This document shows, in pieces, positions 8,617 through 19,550 of a DNA stretch of 64,000 nucleotides. Origin of the DNA: Paraspadella gotoi (taxonomy: Eukaryota; Chaetognatha); the NCBI GenBank assembly GCA_051294375.1, contig CM119271.1, forward strand, positions 6,883,632-6,947,631, in the 5' to 3' direction. Below the pieces are notes generated by a model. That model was not told where the DNA came from. It did no database searches and worked only from the letters and a program-made list of their open reading frames with translations. How positions within the stretch are numbered: position 1 is the first letter of the stretch; each line of letters opens with the position of its first letter. The position numbers and the translations under genes were made by a program.

Positions 8617-9943
8617 TCACAAATCAAGGCACTGTAATTCTTGGGTCAAAATATGAACGTCTTCTTCAGCGGCGTCGACGTTCTCCCCACACACTTTCCG
8701 CTTGTTCCTTTCGCTCTGCTTGGCCTTTTTTAATTCCCGCTTCTCCCGCCGTTTCTGCTTGGTAGATTTAACTTTGGACCTTGCCAATTCCGGGCGGCTC
8801 ATTCGCGTCCTTGGGCGCGCCCCTTCCAGTTCGCCGAGGGGTTCAGAAACGCAGCGGGAGGAATCTTCATTGTCCATTCCATGATATTTTTCCTCGTCTT
8901 GCTTTTCCTCTTCGTCTTGCTTTTCCTCTTCGTCCTCCTTATCATCTTCGGCCAAAGCGCCCAACGCGAACATCTGCACAACAGCGCTGACATCATAGTT
9001 GTTTTCCGCCAAAAGACTCTCGACCCGAGTTCGATCGGCGATGCCGGTAGCGCCAACAACCTCAGCAACGAGCGCGTCCAACTCGTCGACGGGACACGCG
9101 CATGCTACAGCGTTCTCCTCTTCTGGCTTCGTGTTATGCAGAAACGAATTGTCTTCCTTACTTTGTGGCGAAACGGTATTTCCGCAAACAATCGACGCTG
9201 GATTATTGGAATGGTCGCCCAGCTTTCTGACCGAGTTATAATGTTCACCGTTGTGATAAGAAAGATGAATTTGACGAAACTTCCTGCCCTAATTTAAATA
9301 AAAAAACAAATTAATGCGAATAATTTCAATTTAAAAACTTATTTAGTAGGCTCACGTTTTCTTGATAATTCTCAGAAATCTGCCAGACTGGTTGCCCCGC
9401 CTGATGTATCGCGATGCCGATAGCTTGGCCTCGCGCCAGTGCGACCAACGCATCGTTGCCCGCAAAGGTTCCGGGCTTCCGTAAGTTGGCAAGATGACGG
9501 TCGAAAGTGAGTTCATCCTCGACGAAAGGTTCAAAGTCTGCCCGAAAGCGTTCCATGTAATCGGCGGTGGCATCCCGGTAGTGAAGATGATTCCGACTAT
9601 TCCCTAGCGCGTTTGATTAGTTTCGTGACAAAACGACCGCGGATGAAAATCATTTTTAAGCGAACTGAACTTACCCTCAAGCTGATCGCTGACGGCGCGA
9701 AAAAGACAATTACCATCACCTGGAATTTGGCGTATTTGAAGACCTAAATAACGCCTAATTATTTTTAAATTCAATTGAAATACCTAAGCAAAATACATAA
9801 ATGATTCCGAAACCTAAAAGCGCCAACTGATGCGATAGAGATGTTGTGTCGTCAGCGTCCTTTCGCTCGACCGCCTCCGCCGCAAGACGGCGAGCTTTCT
9901 TATGGTCCGCCTTTGTCTGACGTTCTTCCTTTTTTCTACCCAT
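8617..9943 (-). CDS. OTUD3: OTUD3-like deubiquitinase
   Basis: Four exons (9814-9943, 9675-9743, 9356-9603, 8617-9288) give 372 residues. A basic N-terminus leads into the OTU cysteine protease domain with [18 protein letters not shown], which carries the catalytic Cys, then [20 protein letters not shown] and [14 protein letters not shown] with the catalytic His. After the OTU domain follow a UBA-like segment ([20 protein letters not shown]), an acidic linker with a repeated DEEEKQ unit, and a basic coiled tail of K, R and E. This order is that of OTUD3, a K6/K11-selective deubiquitinase. Human OTUD3 is 398 residues. The splice sites were chosen because they restore the OTU domain without gaps. 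Confidence 0.92.
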
Positions 9944-10574
9944 GTGTCTCTTCTATCACAATTAAGCGCTATTACCTTTTCATATAAAAATATAAAATTC
10001 AAACTATTTTGTGCCAAACGTTGCAAATAATATTAAGGATTTAATTATAAACCTAAAATCCGAACAACACTGCAAAGAACTGAAGATCTTTGACAAAAAA
10101 AAAATGAAAGGCAAGGTTTGCAGGAAAAAATTTAAAAAATGTAAGTCTACGAGGCACAACGTGACAACTCATAATTGGTAAAAAATAATACGAAGTACAT
10201 TTCGTAATGCTTCTACCGGTCAATTTACCTCAAAACCTTTTGCCACAAAACATAGTATTATTTATCAACTACAATTAAGACAAAAAGAACGTGTACTCAA
10301 ACTAAAAGTACGAGCTGAAAATTAAAAAAAAAATTTCATTCACACTAAGGCTGCTGCGACCCTGTAGGTTAAAAACAGTATCAAAAAATCTCTTGTTATT
10401 AAGTACAATTATGAAGGTTTTAAGAAACCTAATGAAAAGATCCTTGGTAATGAAATCCAACGGAAGTCATGAAAATTCATGGTCAGAAACAATCATTTCG
10501 TTAGATGATAGATAGTGAGATATGAAAATACGAAAATATACATGTATGCATGTATATTAAAATAATGCCGTATT
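9944..10574. other. Spacer between OTUD3 and VANGL
   Basis: About 630 bases, AT-rich with A and T runs. It should contain the VANGL 3' UTR and the OTUD3 5' region. I see no ORF, RNA gene or repeat copy. Confidence 0.6.
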
Positions 10575-13115
10575 TTAGACGCTTGTTTCGGAATTTAAGC
10601 GCAAAACAAAACGGTTTTTTTTGGGATCCACTACTTCCTCCATTAGACTGACGTGGGGAATTTTTTTCACCTGAAAAAAAAAAGTAATATCGGACTTTGA
10701 AATTTGCTAAATTTATTATTTAAATTTATGTTGTATACCTGACATAAAAGAGAAATGTCCGACTGCTTCAGTTGAAACATCACGCCGTCTTCAACGGTTC
10801 GAGAAAGAACGTGTTCACAAACGAGGATCCATTGTTCGGTCGGCATTACAGATTTGTCAGATTGATGAAGGACGGAAACCTCTTTAAAATATTTTTGCAA
10901 AAATGCCTAAAAAAAGACAAAAGCTGAACTGGATTGGACTGGATAATATTTTTTAGCTTAGTGATAAATACTTAATATATAATAGCCGATTCGGGAATTT
11001 CCTATTACAAGATACTAATGTAACTTAAATTCAGTACCTTTGGAGTCATATCATGTTGTATACAGGTAGCGAGGTGTCGAAGTACAGAGTCCATTGTATG
11101 CCAGGGTTGCTGCCGAGTAATGCGGAGAAACTTCTGCAAAGCTCGAGCCATGGAGGGAAAAATAGCCTAATACGATAAAAGTTACATTCGAATTAAAATT
11201 TCAAAAACAGAAAAGTTCATGCGAAGTTACCTGCGCCGCCTCATGAGGGTTCATTGGAATAGCGGGTCCTGAGTTTTCTCGTTGATTCATTCGGCAAATG
11301 TGCGTAAACGCGTCTTCCGCAGCCAAAATTAGTCGCGCCTTTCGCTTCCGAACGCGACGTTCGTACTCCATCTCCTCGTAAAATCGGTCGTTGTGGCCAC
11401 CTTTTTCAGACCTGATGAATCAGTAAAGATATAAAATCATCAAAGGGACTTGTTATGATTCCTTATTCATCACAGTCTTGGTACCTTCTAGAATTTATTG
11501 CGGTGATGGCGGCAGTTTGGGCAGAAAGGTCACTTTTGGCGTCCCCTTCCAAAGAGTAAACCTTAAATTTTGAAGCGTTGCCTGCGCTTTTCCCTTTGCC
11601 GCTACGCGAGCCGGGAATGTTTTCCAGGAAGGGATTGTATGTAGGAAATTCTTTGTAATATTGTTCCAGGCAATGAACGGCGGCCCGTTGGATGCTGTAA
11701 AGATAAACGGGCAAAATAACAGGAGTAAGACAACTTAGTAAATAAACGGATAATTTTTACTTTGCTTTTACTAATTTCATACAAAAATATTCTTGCCTGA
11801 ATTCTCCCATTGTTATCGAACGGGTCTCTCCGTCGGGCGACCTCGAGATCTTGACGATGTATTTGGTGGAAACGTGACGAAGTTCGAGCAGCACCACGGC
11901 GAGGTAATGGACAAAGAGGAGGGCGTCGACGAGGGACACGGCATAAGAAACGATCTTGTGATAGTCGTTGTAGCGCTCTTGCACGATACGGACGCCGTAA
12001 AAGAGCCAAAAGCTGAAAGTCAGAACGAAGACGAGAAAGAGGACCATCGCTCTGAGAGGCGGTTGGGGTTGGGGAAGGGGGAGTGAGTTAATAAAATAAT
12101 ACGGTCTCCTGATCGCAGCCAACTCGATAAAATTAAATGACATACAAAGTTATAAATAAAAGAATGAATTAAAAACCGTTCTCACCTAAACATAAAAACC
12201 CTGGGCAGCGTCGCCTTTGGGACCCTGAAAAAACAGGCCCAAGTTCCGAGCAACAAAATAAAAAGTTTGAAAGCCAATGAAATGAGGAGCCCCTCGCACT
12301 CCGGACGGCATTGCATGAGGTCATATTGAAGGGCTTCCCACTCATTCAGACTGGTCTTTCGGCAGAGCAAATCCGTGCCGCAGGACTGCAGCGTCGAGTT
12401 GAAGAAGCCCGGAATGACGTGAAGTTTCGGAATCAGCACCATGGCGACGGGAGAAATGAAGGCGAGCACTGAAACGACGGACACGCACGTGGGGGACACC
12501 CAGCGACCGCATTCGGATCCGATAAGGCGATCGGGGCGACGTATTTTCGAAAGATCCTCCATGCTGTAACCTTGGACGGAATGAGGAAATTGTTACGTAT
12601 TATTTTTTCTTTAAAATCTAAAAAAAAAAAAATCGGAAAACATATTCGTACCAGTATAGGCGCTGGTCGCGTCGGTGATGGCCGTCGCAGCGTCCCATCT
12701 GTCGTCGTCGTCGTTTTGCGGAATGACTTGCACCTCGATCCCGTGGTTTGCCCCGTAGGGACCTTGGCGTCTCCCCCCGTGACGCCGACCTTCGTCGGCT
12801 TCGTCGCCACTCGGGGCGTTTATGGTGACGGAGCGATCGTCGCGACTGCGACCGTCGCCGGAACGTGAACGACGCGTGTGGCGCTTGTGGTGGTGATCAC
12901 GATTTGGACTGTCATGGCCTCTAGAATGTCATTAATTGATAAGTACATAGCTCGTATAAAATTATTCTTTGAAATCGGAATTATTAATTTTAAATTAATA
13001 ATTATTATTACTTGTGATGCTTGCCCTCGCGGCTGTGGGAACGGTGACCCCTGTTCCTTCCTTCTGATCTGTCGGTTTGATCAGATCTAACTGATTCGTT
13101 TTCTAGATTTCGCAT
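10575..13115 (-). CDS. VANGL: VANGL (Van Gogh/Strabismus) planar cell polarity protein
   Basis: Nine exons: 13012-13115, 12652-12920, 12186-12570, 11797-12051, 11485-11694, 11231-11411, 11038-11166, 10739-10906 and 10575-10670; 598 residues. The N-terminus is rich in R, H, S and D and includes the phosphorylation-type cluster before SVTINAPSG. Four membrane helices follow ([65 protein letters not shown]). The cytoplasmic part has [34 protein letters not shown] and [15 protein letters not shown]. It ends in SETSV, the PDZ-binding motif for Dishevelled/Scribble-type partners. All blocks are in family order. The intron between 11695 and 11796 uses a GC donor (TTCAG/GCAAGA); using it restores the conserved SIQRAA join, whereas a later GT does not. 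Confidence 0.95.
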
Positions 13116-13700
13116 CCTTCCGTGTTTTTTTTGGTTTTTTTTTTTTGCTTTTTTTTTTTTTTGCTAAAAAAAACGAGTTAACCCAAAAATAAAATGGACC
13201 TCGATGTCATATTTAGCTCCTGAAATTAATGGTTATCTTTACACTCACGTATCCAATGACAAAAAATTGAATTGTACGTACGTCACCTAAATTATATATT
13301 AGAAACTAAATATTTTAGGTAACTTTTAAAAAAATTCATACAAAGGATTAGTTGGGATCAAACTCGATACCGAAAAAACTAAAAAAGTGAAGAACTTTCC
13401 CATATGAAAATCCAGAATGGAATTTGTTTAGACACGGAAGAAACGAGATCATGATTTCAAAAGGAAAAATAGTAAACAAAATTAGTACAAGATAATTATA
13501 ATGATCACCACATTATAGAGAAATAAGCATCACATTGTCGATTATTTTGTATGAAAAATCTATATGGGTAAGGGAAAAAATGACTTAGTAATTTGTGTAG
13601 TGTTTCGGCCAGCTTAGAATAGCGCCGCCAATTTTCTTGAGTACAAATTCGCAAGAACCGCATATACACCGTACAGAGTAGAGAGATTGTTCCTTCCATT
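13116..13700. other. Spacer between VANGL and ATP6V0B
   Basis: AT-rich, with long A/T runs near 13125-13170 that on the minus strand contain a TTTTTTTTAG acceptor-like site about 60 nt before the VANGL ATG. Nothing else was found. Confidence 0.5.
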
Positions 13701-14533
13701 TTATCCCATCTTTACTTTCGACGTTTGAATAATGCCAACTATCACTCCGAAGAGTCCGATGACCGAAGCAAAAATTTCCACGACGATCATTTTGACAAAC
13801 AAAGACGGATTCTAAAAACAAAAATTCAACGATAACCATTAAAGGATAATCTGTTTTCGTCATTTGGAAATGATTAGAGGGTGCAATTCCAAATACCTGG
13901 GCATCTGTGAGTGCAGCTCCTGAGCCGACAATTCCGACCGAAATGCCACAAACGAGATTGCAAAAACCGACTGTCAACCCACCTCCAAAAATAGCAAAGG
14001 CGGAAGCGTAATTCGTGAGGACCTCCTCGGGAGTTGCATTTTTCTGACTGAAAATTTATGACAAATATATACGAAAGATATTAAACAAATTAAAAATACA
14101 CCGAAACTTTACTCGAAATCTTTGATCATAGTGCCCATGACTATGGCCATAATGATTCCGTAGATAGCGACGGCTTCGCAGAAAATGATGCTGACCAGGT
14201 TCTTCGTTCTAATTCTTGGGGCTTTCACGCCTCCGCCCATAATGCTAGACCCCGTTGTGTATATTCCGGTGGCGGCGCCAATGACCGAGAGCGAGATAGC
14301 AAAGGCGATGCCCAGACACGCCCAGAAGTAAGGAGATACTTCGCGGAAAAACCAACTGATGTCGAACTAGTTAAAGGAATAGCTTTTAGTTTCAGGAAAA
14401 ACAATTCAGGGCTGTTACTTCTGTTTACTTGCACTCCACGTCCGCTAAGAATGTAATACAGCCCCACAAAGGACAACGCTACGATAGCAACGGTTGATAT
14501 GTATGCAGCGTGTCCGTACACACCGTAAGCCAT
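13701..14533 (-). CDS. ATP6V0B: V-type ATPase 21-kDa proteolipid subunit c''
   Basis: Four exons (14429-14533, 14113-14366, 13897-14047, 13701-13811) give 206 residues, against 205 in human. This is a membrane rotor subunit of the V0 sector that moves protons into endosomes, lysosomes and secretory vesicles. Visible landmarks: a first helix [20 protein letters not shown] specific to c'', then [37 protein letters not shown] with the ion-binding glutamate in [11 protein letters not shown], and [19 protein letters not shown] with [11 protein letters not shown] near the end. The ATG at 14533 lies 93 bp after the PUS10 stop, with TGTATTCAG ending four bases before it, so a polycistronic arrangement is likely. 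Confidence 0.96.
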
Positions 14534-14537
14534 GGTT

Positions 14538-14552
14538 CTGAATACAGTTGGA
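14538..14552 (-). other. Acceptor-like site between PUS10 and ATP6V0B
   Basis: In the 93-bp spacer, the minus strand reads CTGTATTCAG then AACC and the ATG. There is no room for an upstream promoter plus 5' exon unless it overlaps PUS10. This favours trans-splicing. Confidence 0.45.
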
Positions 14553-14626
14553 TTTTCTTCTAAGAATAATAGAAAATAAATACAACAAAAAGCACTTTAT
14601 TATCAAAACCAACAACGAATTAAAGT

Positions 14627-16250
14627 TCAACAATAATCAATTTGCTCAACGTCAGATTCCTCGTCCTTATCAACAAGGACCGCAAACTGCTCCTCTGTTT
14701 GTGCGGGCGAGGACGACGATGGCGGCCACTCCACGTCCACCTTCTCTACGTCCAGTTCGAGGATATCCACGTCCTTCGACATAATCTCCTTTAGGTTGGG
14801 CTGGGTACGTCCCAGGTCGCCATGCACGAACTCTTTGATGTAAGTTCCGGCATCGGTATCCAGATCCACACGAAAGTGACGTTCGTCAACGAGAGTGCCG
14901 TTGATTTTATGGACGCGACGGGGTCGGACGGCCAACGGTCGTCGGTGCAGAACTCTAAAACCAACAAAAGTTTTTTATATTTTCTTCTAAGTCCTCGAGA
15001 AATATATTTATATAACTGACAAATAACCTTATAGGAGTCTTTTGATAGATATCCAAATCTCGTATTTGTGACAACTTTTTCATATCCTCCTCAGTCAGTT
15101 CCGAAGCGGAGAAACAAAGAGCCGTATAATGTTTTGTCTTTTGGTTTTCGCTCTTTCTAAGGATAGCGGTCTGTCGTTCCGTCACTACCGCCAGCCGATC
15201 CACACGAATACTTTTCGAGGAGGCGTTAATGGCGTTCTCTGTTGCGTTGAGCTCGACCGACGAGAGAACAGTTCGTCGCGGATTGAGGCACTCGACGACG
15301 AAGGGTCGCCCGTCTCCCAGCATGAGCACGTCGATATCCTCGCGACCAGAGGAGGAAAACTTGTACTGGTCAGCGGGGACGAGCTCCTTGACCCTGTTCA
15401 CGATCAGTTCTTCAACCGAAGATTCCCTCAGACGTACACCATCGACGACCCACGGAGTCTGGGGCAGCTCGCGCGAAAATTTGTTGTACCGGCCCCCAAT
15501 GAAGAGAGGTTCCTGTTCCAGCGTCAAAGAGAAAACGAACGCGTCGGGCGCGGCCTCTAAACTCTGCGAAGGAGGAAATGGAAAGTGCGGCTCGAGAACT
15601 CGGCGGTTACGACTGGCGAAAAACCCGGAGACTGACTTTCTGCTGAATATTTGGCTTTTCATTTTTTTTGCACGTTTTTGCCGGTTCGACTTCATGACGA
15701 AAGTTTCCGGATCGAGAAGTTCGAGGGCGGCGAAAAAATCCGACTCCTCTGCAGCGGAGATCCCGACTTTGAGGTCAAACACGCCGTTCGTTCGATATGA
15801 CAATCCGAGTTTTTCCGGGAGTTCTTCAATCAACCTAGTCTTAAGCGCTTGTTTTGTTGACACAGAATGCTCCTCAAGGTCAGTAGGGGTCAGAGAGGGA
15901 AACTTGTCCCGGAGCCACATAGCGAGCAACGTCTGTCGGATCTCGATTGTCGGTACCGTCGGTACGGAGAGGACGAAATGGTCGGCGTCATAGTTGGCCT
16001 CCAAGAGCTTCATGCGGACATATTCTACTAGTTTTCGAAACTGACGGTCGCCCAGCAATCCAAGGCAGACGAAGCACTGGGAATCAGAGATTGGCGTTTC
16101 TTGAGCTGCTGAGCATGGGACCGGCTCCAAGCTTGCCTCGCCAATGAAATCCACGAATCCTTTGTAACGTCGCAGGCATCGTTGGCAGCATCCACTTTCC
16201 GAAAGGGCTTGCTGCAATTCGATCCGATCGAGTTTAGTTTTCCCTTCCAT
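14627..16250 (-). CDS. PUS10: tRNA pseudouridine synthase Pus10
   Basis: Two exons (15028-16250 and 14627-14954) encode 516 residues; the human protein has 529. The N-terminal accessory domain carries the zinc cysteines CCQRC and CFVC. The catalytic domain contains GREDIDVLMLGDGRPFV, whose second Asp (in the DxDV core) is the nucleophile of Pus10, and ends DAGTYIKEFVHGDLGRTQPN with DILELDVEKVDVEWPP. The intron falls at IYQKTPIR/VLHRRPLAVRPR, restoring the conserved join. Pus10 makes pseudouridine 54/55 in certain tRNAs and also assists microRNA processing in mammals. Its ATG is 102 bp from the PAGR1-like stop, with an acceptor-like GAGACACAG about 11 nt before it. Confidence 0.95.
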
Positions 16251-16261
16251 AACAAGTTTTT

Positions 16262-16285
16262 CTGTGTCTCAGAAAATAAAACTAA
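16262..16285 (-). other. Acceptor-like site between the PAGR1-like gene and PUS10
   Basis: The 102-bp spacer carries TTTATTTTCTGAGACACAG on the minus strand about 11 nt before the PUS10 ATG. It has the form of a 3' splice site without a nearby donor. Confidence 0.4.
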
Positions 16286-16352
16286 CAAACATAAAAGTTG
16301 CAAGACGTAAGAGAGGCTTGAAAAGATGTTGGACCTGAAATTAGGAATTAAA

Positions 16353-16997
16353 TTAAGAAGGAACGAGCTGTTGAGGGGAAGACTGGGGCAAGTTCGACGT
16401 TTCGTTTTCATTCAAGCCGACAGGTTTTTGAAGCTGTAACTGTTGCATCTGTTGTTGAACGTTACTTTGTTGAGGCTTTGAAGTCGTCGGTGCAGAGCCA
16501 GGAGCCGTCGTCGAAACGGGTGTCGGTACAGAAGTCATTGAGGGAGCTAAAGGTCCGGCCGACGGGCTATCGGGACTGGCCACGGGGCTGCCGAGTTTCT
16601 GTCGGTTGATGTCGTTGATGACGCGATCGAATCGCGCCACTCGTTTTTGAGCACTCTTGGGCGTCTTTCCAGGAATTCGAACTCGTGATGGCGTAACTGG
16701 TCCAGCCCCGTTGTCGTCGGCGTCGAATTCATAACCGGAGGGAGACGTCACCTCTACATTGGAAGCGGCGACTGAAATCTTCTCGGCGTTGTCGACACCG
16801 ACGGCGGGTTTCGACTTTTTCCCCGTTTGTGGAACTCTTCGGCCCGGACACTTCCAGTCGAGAACCAGCTCCTCGCCGCGGGCCAACGCCTCGTAGTGGC
16901 TGACGATTTCTTCGGGCGAAGGTTCCCAAGCGCCGTTGGCACCGTATTTGTTTTCGTCGTCGGAACAATCGACGCACCAATCGGCAGATTCATCCAT
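16353..16997 (-). CDS. PAGR1: PAGR1/PA1-like MLL3/4 complex subunit
   Basis: Single exon, 214 residues. The start reads WCVDCSDDEN and WEPSPEEIVSHYEALARGE, then LDWKCPGRRVP, followed by FDADDNGAGPVTP and a basic helix RVARFDRVINDINRQK. This arrangement (WEPxPEEI, LxWxCPGRR, FDxDD, KR-RxxRVxxDxxR) is that of PTIP-associated protein 1, a subunit of the KMT2C/KMT2D H3K4 methyltransferase complexes. The remaining C-terminus is low-complexity, rich in S, P, T and Q, and longer than in mammals. It sits between PUS10 and NOP53 with spacers near 100 bp on both sides, consistent with co-transcription. Similarity is confined to short blocks, hence the moderate confidence. Confidence 0.75.
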   Translation of the reverse strand: MDESADWCVDCSDDENKYGANGAWEPSPEEIVSHYEALARGEELVLDWKCPGRRVPQTGKKSKPAVGVDNAEKISVAASNVEVTSPSGYEFDADDNGAGPVTPSRVRIPGKTPKSAQKRVARFDRVINDINRQKLGSPVASPDSPSAGPLAPSMTSVPTPVSTTAPGSAPTTSKPQQSNVQQQMQQLQLQKPVGLNENETSNLPQSSPQQLVPS

Positions 16998-17092
16998 CGT
17001 TTATATTCTTAAAACTGCGAGCAAAAACATCACTTAAATTTAACAATAGAAAAGAAACAACTGACACGACGGACTCGACGGATAAAAAAACT

Positions 17093-18749
17093 TTAGACGC
17101 TGGCGATTGGGACGTCGATATCTTCCAGAGTAACAGATCTCCAGGCACGTTTCTCCTGTTTCTTTTTTTTGTACTTGGTCTGTCCCTTCTTCTGTCTGAC
17201 TCCCGGAGCCAACAAGTTTCTTTTTTTGAAGTTGTCGTAGCGGTCTTCGAGAAGATTGCCCTCCGGAACGAGGGAGCGCAAATCGGAGACTAATTCATGA
17301 CTCAACTTGACTTCGACGTCCATTGGCTCATACTTGGTTTGACCTAAACGACGGGTTGTTTCCGCGCGTTTTGACGAGAGCGATTCCTTGAGGGAAAAAA
17401 GTGACAAAATTAAATAATAGGTTATTGTGGCGGTATATTTACACCGCCTCACGTCCACTATCCGTCAGCAAAATCCATTGGCTCAGAGGGGGAACACACC
17501 ATCCCAGGGGTAGTGTTCCATCCACAGTCCTGAGGGTCGGAAGCCCCCAAAGCCAACAGTTAGATGTCCCATCCCAATGGGCATCACAGGCAACCCGGCT
17601 GTTGCCATATTATTACCATTTACAAGTATCGAACCTTTTTTCGCATTCTTTCCAATCTCTCCCGCTCCAGCGCCCCGATCTCTTTCTTGATGGACTTCAA
17701 TCTGCCGAATTCCATCTCCCTCTGCTTGGCCGACTTCATTTTTTCCCTCTTCTGTCGAAGACTTTTCTGCTCCTTAGCTTTCCTCCTTTGCTGCTTGGTC
17801 TTGCGTTTGACGGTTTTCTTAGCCGTAGACTTTTCTCTTTGCTCCAAATTTTCGCACTCTGGTTCTTCGGGTGCGTCTCCGCCTTCCAATCCGCCGCTCA
17901 TTTCCTTTATCCAGTTGGCCTCCAGACCTTTGGCCTCCTCAGTACCGGGAAACTTTTCGTCCAGTTCCCGCTCGAGCTTTTTCTGAGCTTTTAGCTTGAC
18001 TTCCTCCACTCGGTTGGCAACGGACAAGTGATCAACGAAATCCTTAAGATCGGGATTGTAGGAAGCTCCCGGGTGAGGGACCGGGATGGCCGGGAGTTTT
18101 GAGGCGAGATTTTTCATGGCGTCGCGACTGTTTGGCGGGGCGACGCGGGTTTGCTGGAGGAAGGAATGAAAGGAATTATCAAAGTTCTAACACAGCAAAC
18201 TCGGAATTTCGCAAAACCAACCTTGGTGATGCTCTTGTGAAAAGCCAAAGGATCATCATCGTCTTCCTCCTCCTCGATCGCCCACAGATCCCTCTGGATT
18301 ACGGCCGCTCCTTCTTCCTCCCTCCTCGCAGCTTCCTTCTTTCGCTCATTGATGGCGTGTTGGCGTTGTCCGGCGCGCAGTCTCTTGATTAACCTCGGAT
18401 CGGTCTGGCGCCGCTTGACAAGCGGAAGACGTTTTCTCTTTTTCCCTTTTTCTCCGACCTGCGGGGTGTTGACGACGGGCACGCCGTCGTCTTGGCGCAA
18501 ATTAGCGAAGCATCTAAGCGGACGTTCGGCGGCGAGCTTCTTCCTGGATACGGTTAATCTGGTGAGGGAGACGGGAGGAGGCGCAGAGTCGATGAAAAAC
18601 AGCTGATCGTCTTTCTTATCGGCGACGATTCCACCGGTTCTTTCCTGACTCCTCTTGTCGTCGAGATATTCTTCGATGTCCGCGATGTCTGTGTGTTTCT
18701 TCCAGTTCTTTTTCAAATGTTTCACCACTTTTTTCTTCGTGGGAGGCAT
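17093..18749 (-). CDS. NOP53: NOP53 (GLTSCR2) ribosome biogenesis factor
   Basis: Three exons (18222-18749, 17635-18153, 17093-17386) give 446 residues; human has 478. The start at 18749 (MPPTKKK) is preferred because the upstream open frame has no ATG with family similarity. Features: NWKKHTDIADIEEYLDD, a DDQLFFID block, GASYNPDLKDFVDHL, then a long K/R/E coiled segment with repeated QRRKAKEQK-type sequence, and a C-terminus with LGQTKYEP, VSDLRSLVPEGNLLEDRYDNFKKRNLL. NOP53 is a nucleolar protein that recruits the exosome for 5.8S processing and 60S maturation. Intron 2 (17387-17634) contains the run of hairpins described separately. Confidence 0.93.
17429..17606. ncRNA. Candidate structured RNA within NOP53 intron 2
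   Basis: Four consecutive hairpins occupy about 180 bases of a 248-bp intron and are much GC-richer than other introns here: GGCGGT 17429-17434 with ACCGCC 17443-17448; a long stem 17479-17493 with 17543-17555 (TTGGCT/AGCCAA and GGGGG/CCCCC) enclosing GGAACAC/GTGTTCC at 17491-17497 and 17513-17519; GATGTCCCAT 17563-17572 with ATGGGCATC 17577-17585; and GGCAAC 17589-17594 with GTTGCC 17601-17606. On the gene's sense strand an ACA follows the last small hairpin, but a full H/ACA or C/D layout is not evident. Intronic snoRNAs in ribosome-biogenesis genes are common, so this is plausible; a SINE-like insertion is the alternative. Confidence 0.35.
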
Positions 18750-18987
18750 TTTGAAAACTATGCAACGAAAAATCAACTATTAAATCTTTAAATATTTCGC
18801 TATAATTGGTCCGAGTCAAATTGTTAAGGCAGAGCATCGGAACTGTAGAATTCTCAATGAGCATTATTCCACAATTCGTCATGTTTTATTGAATACCTTT
18901 TAATTACAGAACACGTGAGCGAATAAAAACAAACCAGGCGAAGCTCAAACCGACGGTCATTTGTTACGACTCGTCGGGACTTTACCC

Positions 18988-19521
18988 TCATCCGCAGTCG
19001 TCTTCATTCTCGGGAGGTTTTTTCAAATTTCCCTTGGTATCGACGAAAGTCAAATTGTAAAATTCGCTCGAGTCGGGCTTATTCTGCAACCGTGGATCAA
19101 CCATTTGCGCACGAGGAAATTTTGAGTTATCGCGATAAACGGGAATTCTTTCTGGCGCGTTTTTCACTTCTAAATCTACCCTTTCTATTCGCCACCCTTT
19201 TCCGATGTCATCTCTACTCGACCATGAGTAAAGCTTGCCTTGGTTCTGTCCACCAGAGAGCGGGATTGTGAGACGTGCAGTGAACGGCGTGATAGCGACA
19301 CCGGGGCTAAAAATGTCCAAGGGGAGGTCCACAATCGGTTCGCCTAGCGCTCTTTTCGCGGGTTCAAAAGCGTGAAGCAACCTCATAGTAGTTCGGTAGT
19401 ATTCTGAAGTCCTTATTTTTTTCCGCTGGCTGTATCGAAGGAACGCCATTCCACCCAAACCCGTCCACGTTATAATCAATGACACTCCGGATAGTTTCAT
19501 TAAAGGCGAAAGGCGCTTCAT
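18988..19521 (-). CDS. COA1: Cytochrome c oxidase assembly factor 1 homologue
   Basis: Single visible coding exon, 177 residues, ATG at 19521. A single membrane helix (VSLIITWTGLGGMAFL) is followed by the COA1/TIMM21 domain: YYRTTMRLLHAFEPAKRALGEPI, then RLTIPLSGGQNQGKLYSWSS and WRIERVDLEVK. This matches COA1, an inner-membrane factor for complex IV (and complex I) assembly. Human COA1 is 146 residues; the extra length is a charged C-terminus. The ATG directly follows a strong acceptor, TTGTTGTGATTTCAG, so either an upstream coding exon is missing, a 5' UTR intron ends here, or a leader is trans-spliced. Confidence 0.8.
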   Translation of the reverse strand: MKRLSPLMKLSGVSLIITWTGLGGMAFLRYSQRKKIRTSEYYRTTMRLLHAFEPAKRALGEPIVDLPLDIFSPGVAITPFTARLTIPLSGGQNQGKLYSWSSRDDIGKGWRIERVDLEVKNAPERIPVYRDNSKFPRAQMVDPRLQNKPDSSEFYNLTFVDTKGNLKKPPENEDDCG

Positions 19522-19550
19522 CTGAAATCACAACAAAAACAATAAAAAAC
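19522..19550 (-). other. Acceptor-like site abutting the COA1 start codon
   Basis: Minus-strand sequence TTTTTATTGTTTTTGTTGTGATTTCAG immediately precedes ATG in its last 15-20 bases. It is one of the cleanest 3' splice-site signals in the window and has no obvious donor partner within the 700-bp upstream spacer. Confidence 0.5.

Noticed and set aside
11695-11796. A later GT donor for the VANGL intron (CAAA/GTAAAA)
   Set aside because: It keeps frame but inserts 11 non-conserved residues and loses the conserved SIQRAA join; the GC donor restores the family sequence.
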